Notes under the pieces: generated by a model | Databases searched by the model: none | Seen by the model: the letters and a program-made list of their open reading frames with translations, nothing else | What the model was told of the DNA's origin: nothing | Made by a program: the position numbers and the translations under genes | Part shown: positions 23,701 to 35,700 of the stretch, one piece after another | Layout of the letters: each line of letters opens with the position of its first letter | How positions within the stretch are numbered: position 1 is the first letter of the stretch | From: Aplidium turbinatum | Taxonomy: Eukaryota > Chordata > Ascidiacea > Aplousobranchia > Polyclinidae | Reading direction: 5' to 3' | Length of the DNA stretch: 64,000 nt | Assembly (NCBI GenBank): GCA_918807975.1 | Contig: OU964923.1 | Coordinates: 27,075,235 to 27,139,234 of the forward strand

Positions 23701-26700
23701 ACATGCTATTGATCGGTGTCGAATAGAATAGACGATCTTTCAAATATTACCAGGGCTCTCACCATTTAGCTACGCAGTCGATTTCTTTTGAGAGGTTATG
23801 ACAAAATGGGATTTTTTGCATGAAGTTTTTTGAAACATTTCTCTAACGTAAATGTTGTTTATCCACAATTTAATCATCACAGAAAATGCAACACCAAGTG
23901 CTGCGCTGTTGATTGCATTTGGAACGATTGGGGAAAGTATGGGGATTGTTCGAAAACTTGCGGTGGTGGAAATCAAAAAAGAACTAGAACAATTGCGAGG
24001 CAAGCATCGTGCAATGGCGCACAGTGCGTTGGGAGCTTAGAAGAACAAAGGTAAAGAAAGTTAATCAATAAATATTAATTATTGTTTGTTTGTTTTATTT
24101 TAAATGTTGAAAAGATTTCCATTGTTTCACAATTCGTTTCTAAGAATAAAATAGTGTTTTTAGAAAAAATGTATTGGCGTATTACCAACTCATTTGTGTC
24201 AATGCTTGTGGTTGTGGTTCATTCCTGGAAGAGATGGATTGGGGCGATCATCCCCTCTTCAAACGCAGAATAGTTACTTTATTCATGGTGAATTTGTAAT
24301 GTAGGATTAATATAGACCTACACATCATTGTGTATTGTTGAAATGGCCACCCCTAAGGTTACTTGTTGGATTCGCCCTTGGATCATTGAAAGTTTGCGCA
24401 AATCGTTGAAACAAAAAACTATATTTTTTTTATCGTTTTCGTATCCAAGCCTACCCCTAGTTGAAGATTCATAAATGGACATGAAGGCAAGGAAACCAAT
24501 TTCGTGTACGCCGAAAGCAGGTCCCCGTTTATTTTAGCCTCGTGCTAATTAATCGCTAATAACAGGAGCTATGAAAATCACAGAGCCAAAATGTTTTACA
24601 AGATAAATAGCCATGTATATTGTGAGTATAGAAATTAAATTTTTATCCAACAAATTTATTGAAATAAATTTTTGAGGTAAAAAACGTCAAAAAGTCTGTT
24701 TTTATTCTAATTTTCCAAAAATAGCTTCACAATTGAAATTTTTGAATTATAATATAAAGTAATGTTAAACTAAACAAAATATTACTTTTTCTCATAAATA
24801 TAAGCTATTTTTAGGCGTTTATACATTTCAAAGTAAATGCACTAACATTTATATTGCACTAACATTAACATATATATAGCTAACATTATACGAAAATGTC
24901 TAACCACTTAAGACGAAATGCTTATTGTGAAGGGCAGGAAGGTAGAAAAATGACCAATTTAGGTTTAGAAAAATCCCAAAGAATAAGAACTAAAAGTCAA
25001 GAAATTTCACATTTCTAGTATATTTCCTTCTGTAAAATATTTCACTACTAGAGTTGGGCGTGCTCATAAAGCCCGTGTTGCTACAGATAGGGTTAAGCAT
25101 GCCATTGAATATTTTGAAAAATACACAGCCACATACTATTGATCGGTGTCGAATAGAATAGACGATCTTTCAAATATTACCAGGGCTCTCACCATTTGGC
25201 TATGCAGTCGATATCGTTTGAGAGGTTATGTCAAAATGAGATTTTTTGCATGAAGTCTTTTGAAAAATTTTATCAACCGTAACTGTTGTTTATCTACAAT
25301 TTAATCATCACAGAAAATGCAACACGAAGTGCTGCGCTGTTGATTGCGTTTGGAACGATTGGGGAAAGTATGGGGATTGTTCGAAAACTTGCGGTGGTGG
25401 AAAGCAAAAAAGAACTAGAACAATTGCGAGGCAAGCATCGTGCAATGGCGCACAGTGCGTTGGGAGCTTTGAAGAACAAAGGTACTGAAAGTTGATCAAT
25501 TAATTTTAATTATTGTTTGACTGTTTCACTTTAAATGTTGAAAAGATTTCCATGGTTTCACAATTCGTTTCTAAAAATAAAATAAGGTTTTTAGAAAAAA
25601 TGTATTAGCGTATTACGAACTCATTTGTGTCAATGCTTGTGGCTGATCATCGCAGTGGTGGATTCCTGGGGGAGGTGGATTGGGGCAATCACCCCCTCTT
25701 GAAACGCAAAAAAGTTACTTTATTCATGGTGAATTTGTAATGAAGGATTAATATAGACCGACACATCATTGTGTTTTGTTGAAATGGCCACAATTAAGGT
25801 TACTTGTTGGATCATTGAAAGTTTGCGCAAATCGTTGAAACAAAGAGCTATCTTTGTTTTTTATCGTTTTCGTATCCAAGCCTATGCCCAGTTGAAGATT
25901 TATAAATGGACATGAAGGCAAGGAAAATAATTTCGTGTTCACTTCAAGCATGTCATTGAATATTTGGAAAAGACACAGCCACATGCTATGGATCGGTGTC
26001 AAATAGCCGATCTTTGAAATATTACCAGGGCTCTCACCATTTGGCTATGCAGTAGGCTGGCGCAAAATCTCAAAAAAATTTTTTTTTCTTTTAAACTTTT
26101 TGTCAGTTTGGAATATTGTTCCTTTTGGTAAATGTATCTCCTACACCAAATTTCACAAAAAAATATTAACGTTTGACCCTAGTTCTTCTGGTTTAAATTT
26201 TTTCCAAATATCGAATTTTCGCTTATCCCTGAAACTGCTCACACGCTATCTTCTAATGCACTCTAGCATCTTAACGGACACAATAAGAGGCATTGAAAAC
26301 ATGCTGTGTGGGAGATAGCCAGTCGTCGATTGTATAAAGACTGACTTCGAGCAAAAACTTTAGAGTTTTGTGTCAATAAGAGGCAGTAACACAAACTTGT
26401 AGCGAGCAAAGTGGTTTAATTAGCAACTCCATGAACACTGACACGTGTATTACTCTCAAAATGTCGAATTCTACCACATTTCAGACATGATTTTCTTTGT
26501 GCACCCTTCACCGTAGTAAATATCTACTGCTTTCAGTTTCTTGAATCATTTGACGATGTTTATCGATTTTCACAGGCCAACAAAACTTTTTTTTATACAA
26601 AGGCAGTCATTTTAAGGCATTTCGAGGCCACTTATTCTGAAAATGCACTAAGTTTTCTCGAACTGGCTCTAGTTTTTGAGTAAGAGCAAAAATATTTTTT

Positions 26701-29700
26701 TCGTAATTTTTGAGACCCTATAGATTTAACGTCGTGTCGTTTACTACATAGACAAAACTGGAAGTAATCCCAGGCACATTTCTGAGTTGTATAAACGCCA
26801 TTTGGAACCAATCACGTTGATTACAACCCAAACAAACAGCTATTTAACGTTTACTGGTCTAGTAACAATCAAAATATGATGTGAAGTAAGCCTGAGGATA
26901 CAAGATGTAGAATATATAACTTGCGTTTTGCATTAATATATTTGTTGACTTCAACAGTATCAGACTTACTAAGTAAGCTATTAAGTACAAACAAAATGCA
27001 TACATTGTTTTGCTTAACAGACTAGACAAATAAGCAAAACAAAGCTGTCGATGAACAAACGCAACTCTTTATTATGATTGGCCTACTGAGCAACACCCCA
27101 TCAAGGTACGAAGGCCATTTATATAATTACAGAATACAAAGTTATGTTATTCAGTAAAGTAGCTGCTTAGAATTTTATCCTTGCTGCGGAAGAACGTAAT
27201 CTTGGCCTTGGAGTCAAGAATGCCATGTTAATCGAGATGAGGAGCCAAGATTCCAGCTACCACTTTTGATAGCTAAATCTTTAACTACTACAGTAGGTGG
27301 TAGAAATTTGGTTTTGAGAAAAAAAACTTGACCTTGCTCCAAAACACTACTGAAGGTATTGAGGTTACTCTCAGTCATGCCCGTTTTCCTATTGTTTCAA
27401 GCAAATCACCACTTGAAACTAGAGAGGGCAAACAAAAAACAGAAGTAGCAACGTCCATGCAATGACTGCCTTGCACATTCCATGTAAACATAATGTTCCA
27501 ACTTCCTTCGAACATCCTCACCGTGCAGAAGTATCAATTTTCATGGTGATGCCACTGCTTTCTTTATGCCATGACACTCTGAACTTCTTAGCCTTGAGCC
27601 TAGAAACGGGTTTGCGTGCAATGTTTGCATACTTTATAGGAGGAACCCAGGACTTATCTTGATCACCCAGCTTCATGCCCAAGTTATAATAATAATAATG
27701 CTTGTTTTTATATAGCGCTGTATCTATCGCAGAATGCGTTGCTCCTCTGCGTTGCCTCATGCAGCAAAATATATCTGGGTTGTTTGTACAGCATCCTACT
27801 TGTCAAAGGCATATTTTATTAGCCTATATGCCATTTATTTAGCCTATAGACCAGAAAAAAAAACTTCTTGCAGCAAAGACTTGGCCTTAGCAAAGGCTTA
27901 GAATAAAATTTCATTTGTACAGTATCCATTTCAGTAGGCCTACCTATTCAATATAAAGCTGCATTCATAAACACATGACTTTCGGGATATTTTTCTTGTG
28001 AGGTAGGCCTACTGATTCACAACTGTTTTCATTGAATGTTTATGTCTCCCTTATTTTAAACACAGTTCATTTCAACCTTTGCTTGCGATTTGAACTTTTG
28101 TCAAGACGGACTATATAGAGGCCATGACAACGTACAATGGGATTGTTAAAACTGGGGGCAGATAGTGACGTCATAGTGCCATTGTCTTCAATTGAATTTC
28201 TCTACAGATGCTTCCATTTTGCAGTGCGTTTAGTTCAGGGTAGTCAGGAATTATTTTACCTTAATGAGTACCGGTACAGTAGCCTACTTAAGTTACAACT
28301 CTAAACTTGGTAGGAATGTGATTTATCGGTGTCCTACATCAGCATAAGGATGAGATAGATCGATATTTGAAATAGAAATAGCCTACTTTGATTTGTTTTG
28401 GTATTTCAAAATATGTTTTTTTAATCGTTTCAAAATCCAAGCAATTTCATTTGGTTATGCGTTTGAAACGATTGTGAAAGACTGGAGAATCTCAGAACGT
28501 AGGCCTAAGCTGCAGGACTAAATTTGACCCAACACGTCTGAGGTCTATATGAATGAGAGAGTCTCCTAGGCTACAAGTCAGCAGTTCTTGAGATCACCAG
28601 CTGAGTGTATGAAACTGCCATACAAAACTACTAGACTAGGCTACTAGTTTGAGAATCTCAAATAGGTCTTTCAGTTTCTGTGAGGTAGAAAACGAATAAT
28701 TTACTTTTGCCTTTTCCGGAGTGTTTTTTTTTTATCATTTCATTTTGATTTGAAGAAAATTATATTTTCTTGGCTTCCCCTGAATCCATATTTCGAAGCT
28801 TTTTGCAATAAACAGATTGAAATCATCAGTCAAGAAGTTTTCCAACCCCCAGTGCTAAATAGATTTACATTTAGATTCAACCCCCAACCCTAAGTACCCA
28901 TATTTCGAAATATGTTTGTTTTGAACAGCATTGATGGATAGGCTATTTAACGTCCTAATACGTCTATATTTGATTCAATCTTATATTTGATTTGTTTTAC
29001 GTTGTGAAGCATTGTTTGTGATATATTAGTACTCTTGTAAATGTGGTTAAGAAGTGCTGTGTCTTTAATTGCAATGGAAATTATAGTGAAGAAAATAAAG
29101 TTGCAGTGTTTAAACTGCCTAAATGCGAACCGGAACGTGATAGATGGCTTGCCACTATCCCAAGGGATAATATTTCCGATTCAAAGGACAACTTCGTTTG
29201 TGAACGCCATTGGCCAGAAAACTATCCTACCACAAAAGTGACATTATTGTGAGCTTTGAAAATGTCCTGGCTAATGCTTTTAGTGTCCAATTTCCTTTTT
29301 TAGCAGGTGATGATGTTGTATTTCGGGCTCATCAGACGCTTGTTTTTCAATGCAAGGAATTTATGCAAGATTCCGACATACCCAAGTTTGTGTTAAGAAT
29401 TGATGACAATCTGAGCTTTGGAGCATTTCATTCTGGAGTAAAATGCTCTATAACGTCTCTATCAGCAAGTAAATGTTCCAGATGGTCACAAATTCAAGAA
29501 GCTGTGAGATTCTTGCATTAAATGGAATTATCTCATCAACAAAGTATTAATCTTTTAACTAAGCGAGTCTTGGCTACGAGTAGCTGGTGCATTGTTTTTT
29601 TTAGATACTTTTTGCTAGTGAAGTTACCACTTTTTTAAATATCTCAGTGTTATCATGGCTGTTTTTTTTTTTGTTTTTTTTTTTGCTGACCTTCGTTCTT

Positions 29701-32700
29701 TGCTGATTTTTTTCCATGGCTGATCCATCGCAATTTTCAAGGTTGGTGTGGTACAATATCAAATGAACGATTTAATTGTATTTTTCCTTTTACAAGTTTG
29801 TGGTGGGCCCGTTTGATACGAGATTAAAAAATATATAAATTGTTTACGAGTAGCGTACTTGGTGATTTATTTCAACTTTCAGTAGGCTACCGTTCTGTAA
29901 CAACATATTAGTTTTTTAAAGCTGCCTGACAGTGCCACAGCTTTCGTTTCAGTGTTATAAATATTAGCCTAACGTACGGTTCAATGTCGGTTCAATTGAA
30001 GACAATGGCACTATGACGTCACTATCTGCCCCCAGTTTTAACAATCCCATTGTACGTTGTCATGGCCTCTATATAGTCCGTCTTGACTTTTGTGCAATAT
30101 AAACTAATTGAACTAGACAAGTGCAATTATGACATCATAATGGTAAACAGGGCTGAAAATAAGTGATTTGCTAATTGAAGATTTTGAGAAACGATTTCAA
30201 AAATATTTTCATTGTCGAATATCTCAAAAACTAGAGCCAATTCGAAAAAACTAAGTGCATTTTCGGAATCAGGGGCCCTGAAATACTCTATAATGACTCT
30301 CATCTTCTGTGCCAAACTTTTTTTGTTGGTCTATGTTATAAATTCACTGACTGCAAAAAGGATGTAAAATCAACTAAAATGACACTAAAAGCATGCACTA
30401 TTAGTGTCTCTCAGGCTTGGAGTAGGGTGAAGATGTTCCATGTGGAAGTTAACAGAGGAAGTGATGTCAAAATCAGGTGGTCAAATTTTGAGAAATCCCC
30501 TCTTCAGATACTGCTAAACCACTTCGAAATTTATTAATTTTTCAGAAAAATTCAGAATTTCTCCTTGGGTGAACCAGGGTCAAAGGTCAAAACCCAACAT
30601 AAATTTTTGGTTTACAAATATCAGTGAGCAAAATGGAAAATTATTCAAAACTGACAAAAATTTTAAAGAACATCAAGGAAAATGAGCCACCCTACTATGC
30701 AGTCGATTTCGTTTGAGAGGTTATGTCAAAATGAGATTTTTTTGCATGAAGTTTTTTGAAACATTTCTGTAACATAAGTGTTGTTTATCCACAATTTAAT
30801 CATCACAGAGAATGCAACACCAAGTGCTGCGCTGTTGATTGCGTTTGGAACGATTGGGGAAAGTATGGAGATTGTTCGAAAACTTGCGGTGGTGGAAAGC
30901 AAAAAAGAACTAGAACAATTGCGAGGCAAGCATCGTGCAATGGCGCACAGTGCGTTGGGAGCTTTGAAGAACAAAGGTACTGAAAGTTGATCAATTAATT
31001 TTAATTATTGTTTGACTGTTTTATTTTAGATGTTGAAAAGATTTTTATTGTTTCACAAACTTTTACAAATTTGTTTTTAAGAATAAAGTAGAGTTTTTAG
31101 AAAAAAATGTGTCGGCGTATTAGGAACTCATTTGTGTCAATGCTTGTGGCTGATCATCGCATTGTTTGATTCCTGGGGGAGGTGGATTGGGGCGAACACC
31201 TCTCTTGAAACACAGAAAAGTTACTTTATTTATGGTGAATTTGTAATGTAGGATTAGTATAGACCTACACATCATTGTGTTTTGTTGAAATGGCCACAAC
31301 TAAGGTTACTTGTTGGATTCGCCCTTGGATCATTGAAATTTTGCGCAAATCGTTAAAACAAAAAGCTATTTTTGTTTTTTTATCGTTTTCGTATCCAAGT
31401 CTTCGCCCAGTTGAAGATTTATAAATGGACATGAAGGCAAGGAAACCAATTTCGTGTCCACTTTAATGGGAGCTATGAAAATCACAGAGCCAAAATATTT
31501 TACAAGATAATAGCCATGTGCATTGTGCGTATAGAAATTAAATTTTTATCCAACAAATTTATTGAAATGAATTGTTTGAGGTGAAAAAACGTCAGAAAGT
31601 CGGTTTTTATTCTAATTTCCCGAAAATAGCTTGATATCGCCACCCCTAAAGTTACTTGTTGGATTCGCTCTTGGATCATTGAAAGTTTGCGCAAATCGTT
31701 GAAACAAAGAGCTATCTTTGTTTTTTTTTTATCGTTTACGTATGCAAGCCTACGCCCAGTTGAAGATTTATAAATGGACATGAAGGGAAGGAAAACAATT
31801 TCGTGTCCACTTTAAGCATGCCATTGAATATTTTGAAAAAGACACAGCCACATGCTATTGATCGGTGTCGAATAGACGATCTTTGAAATATTACCAGGGC
31901 TCTCACCATTTGGCTATGCAGTCGATTTCGTTTGAGAGATTATGTCAAAATGAGATTTTTGCATGAAGTTTTTTGAAACATTTCTGTAACGTAAATGTTG
32001 TTTATCCACAATTTAATCATCACAGAAAATGCAACACCAAGTGCTGCGCTGTTGATTGCGTTTGGAACAATTGGGGAAATTATGGAGAATGTTCTAAATC
32101 GTGTGGTGCAGGAAATCAAACAAGAAATCGAACAATTGCGAGGCAAGCATCGTGTAATGGCGCACAGTGCGTTGGGAGCTTTGAAGAACAAAGGTACAGG
32201 AAATTGAATGCACAACCTGCGGTTATTATAAACATATTAAACGATTCTATTTCTACATGGTTAAAGTAGCTACAATGTTGCATAAGTCACAATAGTAACC
32301 GAAAGAGTTCAGTTTAATAAAAATGCTTTTAATCAATTTCATCTGAATCAAATTATTGCCTTGCATGTTTTTGAAAAATGCACTTTCAAGACAAAGCCTC
32401 ATTTGAAACGCTTGATGCTTTATTCAAATTATGGATTAGAAATAAATCATGCTGTCATGTAGATGTAAATGTATTGATCTGTAAATCATAGCGTGAAAAA
32501 CTCTATTTTTGCCTGGTCAATTTTTCCTTTTAAAATTCTTACTTCAGGATTTGCAATAGCGTTTGTTGTCCTGTTGATTGTATATGGAACGACTGGGAGG
32601 AATGGTCCAACTGTTCAAAACCTTGCGGAACTGGTAACTAGGTTAACATTTCTAAACATGACAAAGCATGCAACTTCGTCTATTTGGAAGAAATATCTTC

Positions 32701-35700
32701 TGAAAGATTTCAAGACTTGGATGAATGTCTTGTATTGCAAATAAACTTATTTTCACACAGTCAGTTCAATGCTATGTCATCAAACGATCGATTTCGACGT
32801 GCTATAATTAGGTTATTCAAGTAAAATATTCTTTTTTTACATATCATATACATTATCAATTACAAAATTATATTTCTACAACTTTAGGAAATGAGACAGC
32901 AATACGGTCCTATGCTGTGAATTCAACTTGCGGCGGCCACACTTGCGAAGGAAGCAATGATAAGCAACGTAGTTGCAACGAGTTTTCTTGCAAAGGTAAA
33001 GGTCCAAGTTTGGATTTTAATGTCGCAGCAAGATTCTACTGTATAATGTAATGATCTTTTCATATTTTGACTAGCTGTGATTTGCCAAGCTCAGTGGGTT
33101 TTTTTTTCTGAACATGTTCTGCTAACAAGTTGATTCAGTAGCCTGTGTCAATGCACAATCACCGCTACGATGAAGAACAAAAGTTGCTATGAACTAGGAA
33201 ATAAATGTTTACATCCAAAAAAAAAAAAAAACGAGACAAAAAGCAGTACTTGTCATTTTAATAAATTTCAATCCAATGTGATATTAAATTATTATTTTTT
33301 ATTAGCACACCGTTACAAATTTTTTTTACCACATCTTACATCTTATCAAGTTAGTTTGTTCGTGATGTCGAGATAAATTTGTTCTACTTTATTCTTTTGG
33401 TCTCTTGCATTTTTTGTGGCTGTTTAACCATGCATTGACGTAGCGTAACCGGCAATTAAGGAAGTGAACTTTTATCCCAACAACCAGTATCCTAAGCGAG
33501 TAACGCTACAAGATAGGAGCACACTGTTGCAACTCTTCTATTTTTCGCTTAAGCGGATTGCGAGGTCACTGAGTGGATGGAATGGAGCAACTGTTCTCCC
33601 CCTTGTGACGCTACTGGCGCAAGCAACAGGAGTAGGTTGGTATCAGTGATGCATGCATGTGGTGGCGACCCTTGCCCAAGTGTCTTGTGGTAGTCAAAGC
33701 CTTGCAACCGGTTCTGCTACAATGGTGGTGTTATGGATGACAGAGGATGCATTTGCCCACCGTATTGGGAAGGCGACTGCTGCCAGACAGTTTTTTTTCT
33801 TTAAATCTTCATTTGTGTATGGCAAGATATTCATCCAATGTTATTTGACCAGTCGTCAGCTGCATTGTTGAGTGGTGAGAGCCTTGGTATGACGCTCGAA
33901 AGGGCGCTGGTTCAGCACCGCTCAAGAGCAGGCAGTTGTGTCTTTGACATGTCACTTTATGACATGCTTAAAAATCGACACAAAAATTGGCTTCTTGATT
34001 TTTCGTCCACTTAATTTAAATCTTCAACAAAGCAGCTTGTCGTAAGCCTATGTAGGCCTACTGTACAACAAAAATAATCTAACCATCAATCTGCAGCAAG
34101 CATTATGGGTGCGATAGCCTATTGAAATCAATTTCAAAAATTTAGGAAACCTTCTCAAAATCCATTTTAGATACAAATCAATTCCAAAAACAAACACCAT
34201 CTGGATTTTGCTATCTTATTAAATGTTTTGATGAGTCCCTTTTTGCGTCTAAACTAGTCAATTTCACAAAAAAATCAGCGGACCAGAATGTAGCCAAAAT
34301 GTTTGTTAACCGACTAGAAAAAGATGTGACTGATATCTTCCAACAGTTTAAATTTCCAAAGAAAATGACTTTCACTAGCAAAGACAAACAGCACTTAAAA
34401 AAAGCTAAAGAATGTCATATCTGTGGAAACCCTTTCGATTCCAACGACGACAAAGTTAGAGATCATTGTCACCTTTCAGAAAAATTTCGAGGGGCTGCTT
34501 ACAACGAATGCAACCTTAAGTTCAAAGTCCCATAATCTTTCTGGATACGACTCTCATCTGTTCATCAAAAACCTCAGCGGGAATATTAATTGTATTCTCA
34601 ACAGCGAAGAAAAATACATCTCTTTCACAAAAACAATAGTTATCTACCAATTCATAAATAAACAAGGTAATACCGTAAATGTAAAACGTGATCTGAGATT
34701 TATTGATAGTTTCAAATTTATATCAGCCAGTCTAGCAAACCTCGCTTCAAATTTAAACCCAGAAAAATTCTACGTCTTGAAAAAATATTTCTCTGAAGAA
34801 AAGAAACTTGATTTGGTGCTCAGAAAGGTGTTTACGTATATGACTACGTTTATTTCTTAGAAAAACTAAACAAAGCATCTCTAGCTTACATCCTAAAGAT
34901 GCATTTTATTCACAATTAACTGATGAACACATCTCTGACCAGAACTATCTACATGCACAAAAGGTTTGGAAAGAATTCGGATTAAACACACTCAAGGGAT
35001 ATCACAACTTTTACCCTCGAACTGATGTATTCCTTCTTGCCCAAGCCTTTAAAAACTGCCTGGAAACCTGTTTAAACCATTATCAACTCGACCCGCTTGG
35101 TACTACACAGCCCCAGGATTAGTGTGGATGCTGCACTGAAGAAAACCAACGTTAATCTTGAATTATTAACCGACCCTGATATGATACTCATGGTTGAGTC
35201 TGGCATTCGTGGTGGGATTTCAACAGTTATTACCCTACATGAAAAAGCAAATAACCCTTATATGAAATATTTTTGACAAGTCACTTTCAACCAAGTATCT
35301 GATGTATCTTGACGCAAACAATCTGTGTGGTTGGGCGATGAGTAAACCCCTTACGACTTGTGATTTTAAAGGGATGGACTCTACTGAGAACTGGAAGAAT
35401 ACACCCTGTATTCTCTAGGTTGACTTGAAATACCACACTGATCTCGATGACTTACACAACAAATATCTCCTTGTCCCAAAGAAAATTGAAGTAAACATGG
35501 TAGAAAAACAAATACCCAATCTTAACAACAAAAGAAAATATGTTGGCCATCATGAAACACTTAAATTATACGAATGCCTTCGGTTGAAAATTTTAAAGAT
35601 CCATCTGGGGGTGCAATTTACAGAATCTCCTTGGCTGAAACAATATATTGATCTCAACACATGCCTCAGAGCAAAAGCAAAGAACGACTTTGAGAAAAAC

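Larger units (their letters stand above)
28102..30085 (+). mobile_element. P-like transposon, internally deleted, 95-bp terminal inverted repeats
   Basis: The terminal repeats 28102-28196 and 29991-30085 are essentially identical (start CAAGACGGACTATATAGAGG). A perfect 8-bp duplication ACTTTTGT lies at 28094-28101 and 30086-30093. An 8-bp duplication together with a THAP domain is diagnostic of P elements. Most of the transposase is missing, so it is non-autonomous. The near-identical repeats suggest recent movement. Confidence 0.93.
26052..30695. mobile_element. 4.6-kb foldback-type DNA transposon of unknown family
   Basis: The ends GTAGGCTGGCGC and GAGCCACCCTAC are inverted. TATGCA is repeated exactly at 26046-26051 and 30696-30701. 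Imperfect inverted arms extend inward to about 26720 and 30170 (shared AAAATGCACTAAGTTTT and TTTTGTCAGTTT words). The target is the conserved intron motif CTATGCAGTCG of the array. A P-like element is nested inside. Confidence 0.75.

Noticed and set aside
15715-32200. CRISPR-like array of regularly spaced repeats
   Set aside because: Units are 0.85-1.4 kb with full homology throughout, not short repeats with unique spacers, and the DNA is animal.
15833-32207. Repeated open frames with a conserved hydrophobic start (LFIHNLIITENAT) in every array unit, and matching open frames on the minus strand
   Set aside because: They overlap the TSP1 exons in other frames, run across the intron-exon border, and are conserved only because the DNA units are near-identical. 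The splice-defined frame has the cysteine pattern.
32634-32744. Exon 13 reading on past its donor to 32744
   Set aside because: The frame meets TAG at once; the GTAACT donor and the phase-matched exon at 32888 restore a complete TSP1 module.
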